The notes: generated by a model from the sequence alone, not told the origin. DNA of 64,000 nt from Sorangium cellulosum So0157-2 (GCF_000418325.1 NC_021658.1:1240001-1304000); one strand, 5' to 3'; counted from the stretch's first letter, positions 19,116 to 28,595 are shown. Program-made: numbers and translations.

Positions 19116-20807
19116 TCAGTCGATCAGCGTGCGCGCGGGGCGGCCCGGCTCGCACTTCACGAGCGTCGCGGTCAGCTCGAGCGTCTCGGGGAGCGTGCCC
19201 TGCACCTGCGCGACGACCTGCTCGACCACGTGCTGGGCCTCGTCCAGGTTGGGACCCACGATCGAGACGACGAACGTGAGCGGGCCGGTGCGCCCGGCCG
19301 CGGCCGGCGTCAGGCTGAGCAGCAGCGTCTGGGTCAGGTCGACGACCTGGAGCGCCGCCTTGCGCAGCGCGAGCATCTCGAGGATCGTCGGCCGCAGGCT
19401 CACGAGGCCGTTCTGGCCGCGGAGCTCGAAGCGCGCGATCTGCATCGGCACCTCGGCCCACTCGGCGAAGAAGCCGTCCTCGTCGATGGCCTTCATCAGG
19501 TGCTCGCGCACGAGGAGCCCCGTGAGGCCGTCGCGCCGCGCGAGGTAGCGCTTCGCCTTGTCGTGGTGCGGCGAGTCCGGTCCGAACGTGACCACCATGA
19601 GGCGGCACTCCCCGAGCTGCACCTCGGCCCCGTGGAGCAGCGAGACCTGCGCCTTGCGCTCGAACGGGAAGTCCGCGTACGTGCCGTTCGTGCTGTTCAG
19701 ATCCTCGACAAGCCACGAGCCCGTCTGCCAGCGGAGGAGCGCGTGCGACCCGGAGACGGTCGCCTCGGCCAGGACGAGATCCTGATCGCTGCGGCGGCCG
19801 ATCGAGAGCACCGGCTTCTGCAGCGGGAACAGCGTGGCGACGCTGTCGGGCGCGTTCGTGGCGTACGTGATGAGCAGCGACTGCGCGCCGGGGGTGAACT
19901 GCGTCTTGATGGCCCGCCCGGGCGCGGGGCCGGGATCGATGCGCTCGCGCGGCAGCTGGATCGGCGCGGTCGTGGTCTGCGTCGGGTTGAAGAACCGCAT
20001 GTGCCGCGCCTGCGGGCGCATCTGCGGATCCGGGTTGAGCGCGCGGAAGATCTGCCTGATCTCGTCGTTCGTCAGCGCGGCGGGCACGTCGAACGTGATC
20101 TGCTGCTTCATCGTCTTGAGCCGCGGCTTGTAGCCGGGCTCGGGGACGCGGCAGGTCCACATCTCCCAGAGCGTCAGCGCCGCGGCGTAGACGTCGTCCT
20201 CGGGGCTCGCGCCGCCGTTGCGCAGCCGCTCCGGCGACATGTAGTGCGGCGTGCCGCCGTCCGGCGGCGCCCCCGGCTTGCGCACGGCCGCGCGCGCGCG
20301 CTCCTTCGCGAAGCCGAAGTCGAGGATGACGGCGCGATCGTCGGCGACCATCACGTTGCCGGGCTTCAGATCGCCGTGCACGAGCCCCTGCTGGTGGATG
20401 GCGGCGAGCCCCGCGCAGACGTCGGTCGAGATCTTGCGGAACTCGTCGGCGCTGAAGCCGCCGGACGTCTTGCGCTTGCGGATGTGGTTGTGGAGCGTCT
20501 GCCCGGGGATGTACTCCATCACGAGGATGGGCCCCCACGGGCTCGGCGCGAGGTCGTGCACGCGGCAGACGTTCGGGTGGCGCGCCTTCTGGGCGAGGAT
20601 CACCTCCTGCCGCAGCGCCTCGTCGTCGCCCGGCATGGCGGAGGCCTCGGGCACCACCTTGAGCGCCACCTGCTGCTGGGTCAGGCGATCGAAGGCCAAG
20701 AACACCTCGCCCATGCCGCCTTTGCCGATGCTCTTCAGGACCTCGTACCGGTCGTTGATGACCGTTCCGACGTCGATGGGAGGGAGGGGATCTTTGGTCA
20801 CGGCCAC
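19116..20807 (-). CDS. Ser/Thr protein kinase fused to FHA and degenerate GGDEF domains
   Basis: 563-residue cytoplasmic protein with three domains. Residues about 20-290 are a Hanks-type kinase: GKGGMGEV loop, Lys50 in VALK, HGDLKPGN (144-151, with Gly for the usual Arg of HRD), DFG at 163-165 and SPE. Residues about 335-420 are an FHA domain (SIGRRSDQDLV, SGSHALL, VEDLNSTNGTY) that binds phospho-Thr. Residues about 430-563 begin ARRDGLTGLLVREHL, typical of the start of a GGDEF domain, but the GG[DE]EF active-site motif is missing, so cyclic-di-GMP synthesis is unlikely. No transmembrane helix is seen. A GTG start at 20807 is used. The FHA domain probably binds the autophosphorylated kinase or a partner; the last domain may be structural or a sensor. 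Confidence 0.87.
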   Translation of the reverse strand: MAVTKDPLPPIDVGTVINDRYEVLKSIGKGGMGEVFLAFDRLTQQQVALKVVPEASAMPGDDEALRQEVILAQKARHPNVCRVHDLAPSPWGPILVMEYIPGQTLHNHIRKRKTSGGFSADEFRKISTDVCAGLAAIHQQGLVHGDLKPGNVMVADDRAVILDFGFAKERARAAVRKPGAPPDGGTPHYMSPERLRNGGASPEDDVYAAALTLWEMWTCRVPEPGYKPRLKTMKQQITFDVPAALTNDEIRQIFRALNPDPQMRPQARHMRFFNPTQTTTAPIQLPRERIDPGPAPGRAIKTQFTPGAQSLLITYATNAPDSVATLFPLQKPVLSIGRRSDQDLVLAEATVSGSHALLRWQTGSWLVEDLNSTNGTYADFPFERKAQVSLLHGAEVQLGECRLMVVTFGPDSPHHDKAKRYLARRDGLTGLLVREHLMKAIDEDGFFAEWAEVPMQIARFELRGQNGLVSLRPTILEMLALRKAALQVVDLTQTLLLSLTPAAAGRTGPLTFVVSIVGPNLDEAQHVVEQVVAQVQGTLPETLELTATLVKCEPGRPARTLID

Positions 20808-21131
20808 GGGCGCACGAAGGGTGAGGAAGAGCTCCGCGCCGGCGCCGAAGCTGAACCGCCGGCACGCCGATACGGACTGCGCGCAGGGTCGTCCATTCGA
20901 GCCCCGGGCGCAACGAGTCGTTGCACATGCGCTGCGGCTTGCCGGTTCGGCGCGGCGCGGAGCGGCCGCGGGGCGCCGTCAGGCCGCCGGCGCGCGGCCG
21001 CCACGGCCGCCACGGCCGCCGCCGCGGGCCCGCCGGCGCGGCCGGCTGCGCGTGGGCCGCCCGCGGCGCCCGCCCGCGGGAGGGCGCCGCCCGGCGCGTT
21101 GTTCACAGGAGGGCGCCGCCCGGCGCGCTGT
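20808..21131. other. Intergenic region between kinase gene and thiD, 324 bp
   Basis: No gene is seen. The thiD-proximal part is extremely GC-rich and includes a short run of GCCGCCACG repeats and the first copy of the 29-bp direct repeat described separately. Confidence 0.4.
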
Positions 21132-21136
21132 TCAGG
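21079..21136. repeat. 29-bp direct repeat spanning the thiD stop codon
   Basis: Two adjacent near-identical 29-bp copies, each beginning ggagggcgccgcccggcgcg and continuing with (t/c)tgttca. The second copy contains the thiD stop codon (21132-21134), so the end of the gene is duplicated just downstream of it. Confidence 0.85.
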
Positions 21137-21959
21137 AGAACGGCCGCGCCGTGTGGGCGTGGTTCAGCGGGCCGTGGCCGTGGCCGAGCCCCGGCGCGGC
21201 GCGCATCGCCTCGCGGAGGTAGCGGCGCGCACGCGCGATCGCCGGGACGAGGGCGAGGCCCTGGGCGAGGCCGGCGGCGATGGCCGAGGCGAGCGTGCAG
21301 CCCGTGCCGTGGGTCGCGCGCGTCTCGATGCGCGCGTCCTCGAACAGCTGCTCACCCCCGGGGTGCCCGGAGGCGCCGGGCTCCGGCGCGGTCCGGAGGA
21401 CGTCGACGACGACGGCGCCAGGGAGGTGCCCCCCCTTCAGCAGCACGGCGCGCGGGCCCATGGAGAGCAGCTGCGCGGCGGCGCGGCGCATCGCGTCCAC
21501 GCTGTCGATGACCGTGCCGGTCAGCGCCTCGGCCTCGGGGATGTTCGGCGTGAGCAGCGCGGCGAGCGGCAGGAGCCGGCCGCGCAGGGCGCCCTCGGCG
21601 TCGGGCTTCAAGAGGCGCGCGCCCCCCTTGGCGACCATCACGGGGTCGACCACGAGCGGCGCGCCGCGGCCGAGGCGCTCGTAGACGCGCGCGACCTCGT
21701 CGATGACCTCGGCCGCGTGGAGCATGCCGGTCTTGATCGCGTCGGCGCCGATGTCGTCGAGCACGAGCTCCATCTGGCGGCCGATGAAGTCGGGCGGCAC
21801 CGGGAACACGCCGGCGACGCCGCGGGTGTTCTGCGCGGTGAGCGCGGTGATCGCGGTCGCGCCGTACGCGTCGAGCGCCGTGACCGCCTTGAGATCCGCC
21901 TGGATGCCGGCGCCGCCGCCCGAGTCGGACCCGGCGACGATGAGGACGCGGCCCTTCAT
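21132..21959 (-). CDS. thiD: Hydroxymethylpyrimidine/phosphomethylpyrimidine kinase
   Basis: 275-residue ribokinase-fold enzyme that phosphorylates HMP and HMP-P to HMP-PP for thiamine synthesis. Recognised by the N-terminal [20 protein letters not shown], the substrate region TAQNTRGV, the [12 protein letters not shown] segment, [12 protein letters not shown], and the anion-hole and catalytic motif [19 protein letters not shown] with the catalytic Asp position replaced by the GTGC turn typical of ThiD. The ATG at 21959 is preceded on its strand by GGGGGCTCC; an upstream in-frame ATG at 21992 would add eleven residues. The last 20 residues are His/Gly-rich. No TPP riboswitch was seen upstream. 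Confidence 0.93.
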   Translation of the reverse strand: MKGRVLIVAGSDSGGGAGIQADLKAVTALDAYGATAITALTAQNTRGVAGVFPVPPDFIGRQMELVLDDIGADAIKTGMLHAAEVIDEVARVYERLGRGAPLVVDPVMVAKGGARLLKPDAEGALRGRLLPLAALLTPNIPEAEALTGTVIDSVDAMRRAAAQLLSMGPRAVLLKGGHLPGAVVVDVLRTAPEPGASGHPGGEQLFEDARIETRATHGTGCTLASAIAAGLAQGLALVPAIARARRYLREAMRAAPGLGHGHGPLNHAHTARPFS

Positions 21960-22022
21960 GGAGCCCCCGGGCCGCGGGGGGCGGCCAGCCATGTGTCGTT
22001 CATGTGCACCCGCCGCCGCCCG

Positions 22023-22268
22023 TCAATAGTGCTTGTCGAGGACCGCCGGATCGGTCGTTGTGGAGAACACCGTGTCGCAGCGACGGCACCGGTATTTCAC
22101 CTTCGTCGGCCGCGCCGAGATCCCGAACGCGAGCTGGATGTACCCCACGACGCGGTATTCTGCCTCGGCGCTCACCATGTAGTGATCACGGCCGTGTCCG
22201 CAGGGGCACTGCACCGGCTCGGACGTCGTGCGGTTGCGATAGGGCATGGAAGGTGTGCTTGGCGACAT
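22023..22268 (-). CDS. Small zinc-finger-like protein
   Basis: 81-residue protein with CPCGHG near the middle and CRRCDTVFS towards the C terminus, a likely four-ligand zinc site (Cys/His). The stretch between ([24 protein letters not shown]) could form a beta-sheet carrying the ribbon. The family is not recognised and no function is assigned. An alternative start is the ATG at 22247, removing seven residues; neither has a clear ribosome-binding site. Its start lies 183 bp from, and divergent to, the ABC exporter operon. Confidence 0.6.
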   Translation of the reverse strand: MSPSTPSMPYRNRTTSEPVQCPCGHGRDHYMVSAEAEYRVVGYIQLAFGISARPTKVKYRCRRCDTVFSTTTDPAVLDKHY

Positions 22269-22451
22269 GCGCTTTCAGGGTAGTCTAGGGGGTCCGCGGC
22301 GGACGTCGAGGGGCGGCGCCGCGGAACAGGGCACGCGGGGGGCGGGCGGCGTGAGCAGGGCGCTCGCGCGTGCCGGCGCCGCCTTGCGCGGCGGGCCGAT
22401 CGTGAGACCGGCGCTTTGCGCCCCGACGCGGACCGAATAGGACGTGCCGCC

Positions 22452-23246
22452 ATGCGCGCCGCACTCCGCGCCGAGCAGCTGGTGAAGCGGTACGGCGACT
22501 TCACGGCCGTCGACGGCATCGACCTCGCCGTACACCCCGGCGAGATCGTCGGCCTGCTCGGGCCGAACGGCGCGGGCAAGACGACGACCCTGCGGATGCT
22601 CGCCGGCATCCTGTCGCCGACCGCCGGGCGCGTCCTCGTCGGCGGCGTCGACCTCGCCGCGAGGCCGCTCGAGGCGAAGCAGCGGATCGGCTTCCTCTCG
22701 GGCGACACCCAGCTCTACCAGCGGCTCACGCCCCGCGAGGTGCTGCGCTACTTCGGCCGACTGTACGGCATGGGCGAGGCAGCGCTCTCGCGCCGCATCG
22801 ACGCGCTCGTGGCCGATCTCGAGATGGACGCGTTCGCCTCGCGGCCGTGCAGCACGCTGTCGGCGGGGCAGAAGCAGCGCGCCAACATCGCGCGCGCCTT
22901 CCTCCACGAGCCCGAGGTGCTCATCCTCGACGAGCCGACGACCGCGCTCGACGTGATCAGCGGCCGCTTCATCGTCGAGTCGATCCGGCGCGAGCGCGCC
23001 GCGGGCAGGGCGGTCCTGTTCTCGACGCACATCATGGGCGAGGCCGAGTACCTCTGCGACCGGATCGCCCTCTTGCACGAGGGGCGCGTCGCGGACAGCG
23101 GCGCGCTGCCGGAGCTCCTCGAGCGCACCGCCACCGCGAACCTGACCGACGCCTTCCTCTACCACGTGGAGCGGAGCCGCCCGCGCGAGGCGCGCGACGG
23201 GTCGGGGAGCGCCGGCGCGCCTGCTCCGGGAGGGCCCGCGCGGTGA
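22452..23246 (+). CDS. ABC exporter ATP-binding protein (NatA-like)
   Basis: 264-residue ABC ATPase with Walker A GPNGAGKT (37-44), signature LSAGQ (about 136-140), Walker B VLILDEPT and H-loop FSTHIM. The sequence order resembles NatA-type drug/Na+ exporter ATPases, and the next gene encodes a NatB-like permease, so this pair forms an exporter in the inner membrane. The substrate is unknown. The ATG at 22452 is the start just before the conserved N terminus. The last ~20 residues are a Gly/Pro/Ala extension. The stop overlaps the GTG of the permease gene (GTGA). Confidence 0.9.
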   Translation: MRAALRAEQLVKRYGDFTAVDGIDLAVHPGEIVGLLGPNGAGKTTTLRMLAGILSPTAGRVLVGGVDLAARPLEAKQRIGFLSGDTQLYQRLTPREVLRYFGRLYGMGEAALSRRIDALVADLEMDAFASRPCSTLSAGQKQRANIARAFLHEPEVLILDEPTTALDVISGRFIVESIRRERAAGRAVLFSTHIMGEAEYLCDRIALLHEGRVADSGALPELLERTATANLTDAFLYHVERSRPREARDGSGSAGAPAPGGPAR

Positions 23247-25387
23247 GGCTCGCCATCGTCTGGACCATCCTGCGCAAGGAGCTCGTCGAGTCGCTGCGGG
23301 ACCGGCGCACCCTCGTGCGCCTCGTCCTCGTGCCGCTCCTCCTCTATCCGCTGTTCGCGCTCGCGATGAGCAAGCTCGTCGGCTCGGAGGCGGCGGCGCG
23401 CGAGGCGCGCTCGTCGCGGATCGCGGTGTGGGGCGAGCTGGCCGAGGACCTCTCGACGCGGCTCTCGTCGGCGGCGAAGCTCGAGCTCGTGCCGTGGGCC
23501 GGCGCGCCGCCGGAGGTGCGCGAGGGGCTCCTCTCCGGGGCGCTCGCGCCGCCGGCGGACCCTCCACCCCGGGCCGAGGAGGAGGCGCCCGGGGCCGAGG
23601 ACCCGCGGCCGAGGTGGATCGAGCCGGACAACCCCGTGCTCGCCGCGGCGCGCGCCGCGGTGAGCGCGCGCGAGGTCGACGCGGTGCTCGTCCCGTGGCC
23701 GTCGCTGGGGGCCGAGCTCGGGCGCGGCGGGAAGGGCGCCGTCGCGATCTACTTCGACTCGGTGCGCGCCGACTCGGCCACGGCGGAGGCGCGCCTCGCG
23801 GCCGCGCTGCGGCGCGCCCGCGGCGCCATCGTCGCCGAGCGCGAGGCCGCGCGCGGGCTGCCCGAGGGGTTCTCGATCGCCTACGACGTCGTGCCGCGCG
23901 ACGTCGCGGAGGACAGCCGCAAGGTCGGCCAGATCCTCGGCTCGATGATGCCGATGATGCTGATCCTGATGTCGCTCCTCGGCAGCTTCCTTCCGGCGAT
24001 CGACCTCACGGCGGGCGAGAAGGAGCGCGGCACGATGCAGACGCTGCTCTGCGCGCCGGTGCGATCCATCGAGATCATCTCGGGGAAGTTCCTGGCCGTG
24101 TGGATCATCTCGCTGCTCACGGCGCTCGGCAACGTGGTGAGCCTGTCGCTCACGGTGAGCCGGATGCTGCCGGACGTGATGGTCGTCGATCCCTGGATCT
24201 TCGCGCTGACGTTCGCGCTGCTCGTGCCGGTCACGCTCCTGTTCTCGGCGCTGTTCCTCGCCCTCGCCGTGTTCGCGAAGGACTTCAAGGACGGCCAGAA
24301 CGCGCTCATGCCGGCGTACCTGCCGCTGTCGCTGCTCGCCGGCATCACGGCCCTGCCGGTGGTCGAGCTCAACCCGTGGACGGCTTACGCCCCGGTCCTC
24401 AACATCGCGGTGCTGATCAAGGCGCTGTTCGTCGGGGAGGCGCCGGTCGATCTCCTGTTCACGGCGCTCCTCTCCTCGGCGCTCTACGCCTGCCTCGCGC
24501 TCCTCTTCGCGGCGCGCGTCTTCGAGCGCGAGAACGTGCTGCTCGGCGGCCAGGAGTCGGCGCGCGCGGTGCTGGGCCTCCGGCGCCGGGCCGGCGGGGC
24601 GCCGTCGGCCGGGTTCTCGCTCGCGGCGTTCGCGGGCGTCCAGGTGCTCTTCTTCTACGGCAGCCTGCTCATCGCCCGCGCCAGCGTGGCGGTCCAGCTC
24701 GCGGTCTCGCAGGTCGGCTTCTTCCTCGCCCCGACGCTCGCGCTGGTCGCCGGCTTCGGCTACTCGCCGCGGGCGACGCTCGGCCTCCGGCGGCCCTCGG
24801 TCCGGGGCCTCGCCGGCGCGCTGCTCCTCGGGGCGTCGGCGTGGGCCGCGATCGGCGGCACCGTCCTCCGGTGGTTCCCCCCGCCCGAGCCGTTCGTCCG
24901 CGAGCTCGGCGAGCTCGTGCTCCTCGGCGGGCAGCCGTACCTGGTCGTGCTGCTGCTCGTCGCGGTGACGCCGGCCGTCTGCGAGGAGCTCTTGTTCCGC
25001 GGCCTCGTCTATGCCGGGCTGCGCCGCGCCGGGCCCGCCGTGGCGATCGGCGTCTCGGCGCTCCTCTTCGGGCTCGCGCACGGCTCGGTGTACCGGCTCC
25101 TGCCGACGCTCTCGCTCGGGCTCGTGCTCGGCTACGCGCGCCACCGCACCGGCTCGGTGCTGCCCGGGGCGCTGCTGCACGCCTTGAACAACGGGCTCGC
25201 GGTGTCGCTGCTCTATTTCAAGCCGCCGTCGGTGCAAGGGATCGTCGAGGGAGAGCTGCTGCCGTGGAGCGTGACGGCCGCAGCGGCGGTCGTGTCGCTG
25301 GCCGGGCTGCTCCTGCTCCGGTCGGCATCGCCGGGAGCGCCGGAAGAGGGCGAGCACCGCGGGGATGGGGAGCCGAGGGGGCCCTGA
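23243..25387 (+). CDS. NatB-like ABC permease fused to a CPBP intramembrane protease
   Basis: 714-residue membrane protein starting at a GTG that overlaps the ATPase stop. Residues 1-430 form an ABC-2/NatB-type permease: an N-terminal helix, a large extracytoplasmic domain (about 45-225) with an acidic Pro-rich insert, then helices including the GEKERGTMQTLLCAPV segment. Residues about 470-700 form a CPBP protease domain with EELLFRG, FGLAHG and HALNN motifs. This permease-protease fusion is a known architecture in several bacterial groups. It suggests that an exported peptide is cleaved in the membrane and moved by the same machine, as in peptide maturation or toxic-peptide removal; this is inference. 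Confidence 0.88.
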   Translation: MRLAIVWTILRKELVESLRDRRTLVRLVLVPLLLYPLFALAMSKLVGSEAAAREARSSRIAVWGELAEDLSTRLSSAAKLELVPWAGAPPEVREGLLSGALAPPADPPPRAEEEAPGAEDPRPRWIEPDNPVLAAARAAVSAREVDAVLVPWPSLGAELGRGGKGAVAIYFDSVRADSATAEARLAAALRRARGAIVAEREAARGLPEGFSIAYDVVPRDVAEDSRKVGQILGSMMPMMLILMSLLGSFLPAIDLTAGEKERGTMQTLLCAPVRSIEIISGKFLAVWIISLLTALGNVVSLSLTVSRMLPDVMVVDPWIFALTFALLVPVTLLFSALFLALAVFAKDFKDGQNALMPAYLPLSLLAGITALPVVELNPWTAYAPVLNIAVLIKALFVGEAPVDLLFTALLSSALYACLALLFAARVFERENVLLGGQESARAVLGLRRRAGGAPSAGFSLAAFAGVQVLFFYGSLLIARASVAVQLAVSQVGFFLAPTLALVAGFGYSPRATLGLRRPSVRGLAGALLLGASAWAAIGGTVLRWFPPPEPFVRELGELVLLGGQPYLVVLLLVAVTPAVCEELLFRGLVYAGLRRAGPAVAIGVSALLFGLAHGSVYRLLPTLSLGLVLGYARHRTGSVLPGALLHALNNGLAVSLLYFKPPSVQGIVEGELLPWSVTAAAAVVSLAGLLLLRSASPGAPEEGEHRGDGEPRGP

Positions 25388-25582
25388 GGGCGGGAAGCAG
25401 GGAGAAAATCCGAACTAAAACAATACCTTGCTGCGTTCGTGGGGACGCTCTCGGCGAGGGCGAGCGCGAGCGGCGCGGGAGAGGAGCGAGGCTGGCGGGT
25501 GCGTCGGTGGTGTGGGCCGTCGCGCGGAGATGGATGAATCGCGCGTCTTGCGCCGGTCGCCCGCTGGGGTACGGACATCGAT

Positions 25583-26518
25583 GTGCACGCACGCTTCCTT
25601 GCGGGGCTCGTTGCGGCGGCGGTGACCTCGGCGCTGTCCTGCTCGCCCGGCGGCCCCACGCTCGCGGACCTCGGTGGATCCGCGCTGATGGCGCCCGCGG
25701 CGCCGGCCGTCGTCGGTGGAGGGCCGGCCCTCGCGGGCGCAGCGCCGGCCCTCGCGGGCGCAGCGCCGGTGGACGCCGCCGGACCGCCGACCCTGGCGGA
25801 GCCAGCGCCCGCCATCGCCGGCGGAGCTCCCGCGGCGTCACCGGCGGCGCCGCCGGGATGGGCCGGCCCCTGGGTCGAGCAGCTCGCCGACGCCGCCGGG
25901 CTGCGCGAGCGGCCGCCGCGGGCGCAGCGCCAGTGGAACCACATCGCCGCGGCCGCAGGCGCGGATTGCCGCGATGCGCTCAAGCAATCCGGCGCGCGGT
26001 TCCAGGCGCTGCCGGACGTCGCGAAGCCCAACAAGAAGGGGTGCGGCATCCCGCACGGCGTGCTGCTGACGCGCGGCCCGACCGGCATCGTTTACTCGCC
26101 GCCGCTGCAGGTCGATTGCTCGCTCGCCCTCCGGCTGGCCGATATCGAGCGCGTGATTCAAGAAGAGGCAGAGACGCACCTGGGCTCGCCGATCGCCCGC
26201 ATCAGCACCCTGGGGAGCTACGCCTGCAGGGAAGTGGTCGGCAGGATGCGAAGGTGGAGCGAGGGGCTGAGCGAGCACTCGTTCGGCAATGCATTCGATA
26301 TCTCGCGCTTCTCGCCGAAGCGCGGGCGCGCGATCAGCGTGCTCCGCGATTACGTGCTCTACGGGAGCGACCCGACCACCCGCGAGGGTCGCTTTCTCCG
26401 GGGCGTGACCCGCCGCCTCCGCGCCGAGGGGGCGGCCGCGCGCGTCCTCGGGCCGGACTTCGACGCGAGCCACCGGGACCACCTGCACGTCGATTGCGGC
26501 ACGCCGCGCTGGTACTGA
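25583..26518 (+). CDS. Extensin-like lipoprotein with D-Ala-D-Ala peptidase-type zinc motif
   Basis: 311-residue predicted lipoprotein (signal peptide with lipobox TSALSC, cysteine at about residue 20). A Pro/Ala/Gly-rich spacer of about 80 residues with GALAGAAPALAGAAP-like repeats leads to a C-terminal extensin-like domain (PF06904-like). It carries the metallopeptidase pattern S-x-H-x-x-G-x-A-x-D (SEHSFGNAFD) and DHLHVDCG near the end, as in VanY/D-Ala-D-Ala carboxypeptidase-fold proteins. Four cysteines (DCRD, GCGI, DCS, YACRE) may pair. A role in peptidoglycan trimming is plausible but unproven. The GTG at 25583 is used; no ATG is in frame before the signal peptide. Confidence 0.8.
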   Translation: MHARFLAGLVAAAVTSALSCSPGGPTLADLGGSALMAPAAPAVVGGGPALAGAAPALAGAAPVDAAGPPTLAEPAPAIAGGAPAASPAAPPGWAGPWVEQLADAAGLRERPPRAQRQWNHIAAAAGADCRDALKQSGARFQALPDVAKPNKKGCGIPHGVLLTRGPTGIVYSPPLQVDCSLALRLADIERVIQEEAETHLGSPIARISTLGSYACREVVGRMRRWSEGLSEHSFGNAFDISRFSPKRGRAISVLRDYVLYGSDPTTREGRFLRGVTRRLRAEGAAARVLGPDFDASHRDHLHVDCGTPRWY

Positions 26519-26580
26519 GCCGCGGGCGCGCGCCTCAGGGCTGCGCGAAACGAGGGCAGGCGGCCCCGCGCTCACCCGTA

Positions 26581-28518
26581 TCAGGCCCGCAGCTCGAGGA
26601 TCCGCACGTCGTACGGCGCGAGCTCCACGGCGTGGACCTCGGACTTGCCGCCCAGCTCGGTCAGGTGGCCGGAGGCCGCGACGGGCTCGACCGAGATCGG
26701 CGCGTCGGCCTGGCTGACCAGGAACACGAAGCGGCGGCCGTCCCGGTGGCGCAGGGTGTCGGCCGCGACGCGCGGGTCGTCCACGGTCACCGGCCGACGC
26801 GCGCCGGCGAGCGCGGCGAGCGCGTCGTAAAGGCGGTAGGTCGGCTCCGGGTTGACCCGCGGGGTCGCCGCGGCGAAGTGCTCGATCGGATAGGTGCAGA
26901 GCACGACGCTGCCGCTGCCGACCCGGCGCCGCAGCAGCGCCGGCCGGCCGCGCTGGTCGACCGCGACGACCTCCGCGCCCCGGGGCCGCACCGGCAGGTA
27001 AGCGCGGCTGTGCTCGGTGCCGGCGACCGGGAACGCGAGCGTCGTGCCCTCCGCGATCGTGCCGAACCCCCGCTCGAAGGTGAGCTGCACGCGATCGTCC
27101 TCGATGGGGTCGACCATCCCGTAGCGCAGCTGATGCTCGACGCCGAACATCGCGTTGAGGTGCGCGTACCACGGGCCGCGCTGCGACCCGTGCGTGCCGT
27201 GGGAGTACGACGCGTAGACCACCGCGCCGCCCGAGGCCAGCCGCTCCAGGAGATGCCAGCTGGGCGCGGTCAGCTGCTTGGCCGACGGCAGGAGATACAG
27301 CCGGCAGTCCTCGGCGATCCCGTCCCGCTCGCGGGTCAGCCCGACCGGCAGATCCGCCTCCTTCGCCGCGATGTAGGCCTGCCGGAGCGTCGTGAACAGG
27401 TAGCTGCGATCCTCGGCCTCGGTGAACGGAAACGCGCCCTCCAGGTACGACGGCACGATCAGCGCCGCGTCGGCCGGCTCGCGCTCGCAGCCGAGGACGT
27501 CGATGTCGGCGAGCACCCGGGCGAAGCGCGCCATCTCCTCGAGCTGCGGCTTGGGGCGACCGTCGGTGGTCGTCAGCCCGAAATGGAGCTCGAACGGGTG
27601 ATGCCGGTAGGGATCCTGGTCGATGAGGTCGAAATCGGTGTTGTTCCAGCCGATCCAGCCGGTGGCGCCGGCGAGCAGGGTGTTGTGGAGGACCTGCCGG
27701 TAGTAGTGCGCGGCGTTCTCGTCGGAGACGAAGCCCGAGGACACCCCGAACTCCTCCAGCACGACCGGCTTGCCGAGGAAGCCCGTGAGCTCGCAGATGA
27801 ACGCCGCCCCGTAGTGCTGGCGGACCAGGTCGTTCTCCATCCGGTACACGTGCGGGCCGAGGAAATCGACGAGCGCCCCGAGGTCGCGCACCGAGAACCC
27901 GTTGTCGTTGCCGGTGACCTCGATGCCCCACGCGCCGTCGCCGATCGAGATCGGCTGGCTCGCCCCGCCGGCCCGCAATCCCTGCACGACCAGGCTCGCC
28001 CAGCTCGTGACCGTCTCGCGGATCGATCGCTCGCGCTCGCCGTAGATCGGCATCTCGTTGGAGACGAGCCAGCCGGTCACCGCCGGGTGGCCCGCGAAGC
28101 GCCGCGCCATCTGCTCGGCGAACCACGCTTGCCGGGCGACCATCCACACGTCCCCGTAGAGATCGCGCCCGCGCCGCCAGACCGGATCCCAGTTCTCGCC
28201 GGACATGTGGCCGACGAGGAGGGTCGGAATGGTGGTCATCCCCGCCTCCACGTGCGCCTCGAGGAAATCGCCGTAGCGCTCGGCGCAGCCCTCGTCGATC
28301 CGGTCGGGCTCCGGCATGAAGTGGGGCCAGTAGAAGAACGACCGCGTAATCGTGAGGCCGTGCTCGGCGAGCACCCGGAGCTCCTCGCGGACCAGGGCCG
28401 GATCGTAGCTCTGCCACATGAGCGGGCCGCCGCGCCTCGACCAGAAATTGGCCCCGAGCCAGGCGACGGCCTGTTGACGAACAGCGACTTTGGCGAAATT
28501 GCGATGCATCTTCCTCAC
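26581..28518 (-). CDS. Cytoplasmic GH5-like glycoside hydrolase
   Basis: 645-residue protein with a clan GH-A (beta/alpha)8 barrel in the N-terminal two thirds. Recognised features are WLVSNEMP (acid/base Glu after Asn) and KPVVLEEFG (nucleophile Glu). The C-terminal ~220 residues look like a beta-galactosidase trimerisation/class I glutamine amidotransferase-like region plus a beta-domain, as in GH42-type enzymes. No signal peptide is apparent, so it acts on imported oligosaccharides. A beta-mannosidase or beta-galactosidase is possible; the substrate is not determined. The start is a GTG at 28518 or the ATG at 28509. A CTGAACCGATTAAG-type operator lies 16-29 bp upstream, so control by the neighbouring LacI-type regulator is likely. 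Confidence 0.78.
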   Translation of the reverse strand: MRKMHRNFAKVAVRQQAVAWLGANFWSRRGGPLMWQSYDPALVREELRVLAEHGLTITRSFFYWPHFMPEPDRIDEGCAERYGDFLEAHVEAGMTTIPTLLVGHMSGENWDPVWRRGRDLYGDVWMVARQAWFAEQMARRFAGHPAVTGWLVSNEMPIYGERERSIRETVTSWASLVVQGLRAGGASQPISIGDGAWGIEVTGNDNGFSVRDLGALVDFLGPHVYRMENDLVRQHYGAAFICELTGFLGKPVVLEEFGVSSGFVSDENAAHYYRQVLHNTLLAGATGWIGWNNTDFDLIDQDPYRHHPFELHFGLTTTDGRPKPQLEEMARFARVLADIDVLGCEREPADAALIVPSYLEGAFPFTEAEDRSYLFTTLRQAYIAAKEADLPVGLTRERDGIAEDCRLYLLPSAKQLTAPSWHLLERLASGGAVVYASYSHGTHGSQRGPWYAHLNAMFGVEHQLRYGMVDPIEDDRVQLTFERGFGTIAEGTTLAFPVAGTEHSRAYLPVRPRGAEVVAVDQRGRPALLRRRVGSGSVVLCTYPIEHFAAATPRVNPEPTYRLYDALAALAGARRPVTVDDPRVAADTLRHRDGRRFVFLVSQADAPISVEPVAASGHLTELGGKSEVHAVELAPYDVRILELRA

Positions 28519-28533
28519 GTCCCGATCAGGTTA

Positions 28534-28547
28534 CTTAATCGGTTCAG
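28534..28547. promoter_or_regulatory. LacI-type operator-like site upstream of the GH5-like gene
   Basis: CTTAATCGGTTCAG on the plus strand (CTGAACCGATTAAG on the gene's strand) is a near-palindrome with the central CG typical of LacI/PurR/GalR operators. It lies 16-29 bp upstream of the GTG start at 28518 and closely matches the site at 29890-29903. Confidence 0.65.
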
Positions 28548-28595
28548 CGCGCGATCTGCAAGGGAGGAACGCACCCGCGGCGGCGCGGGGCCGGA

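Noticed and set aside
20921..21511. Plus-strand frame over the thiD end
   Set aside because: Arg/Gly/Ala-rich shadow of thiD and GC-rich spacer.
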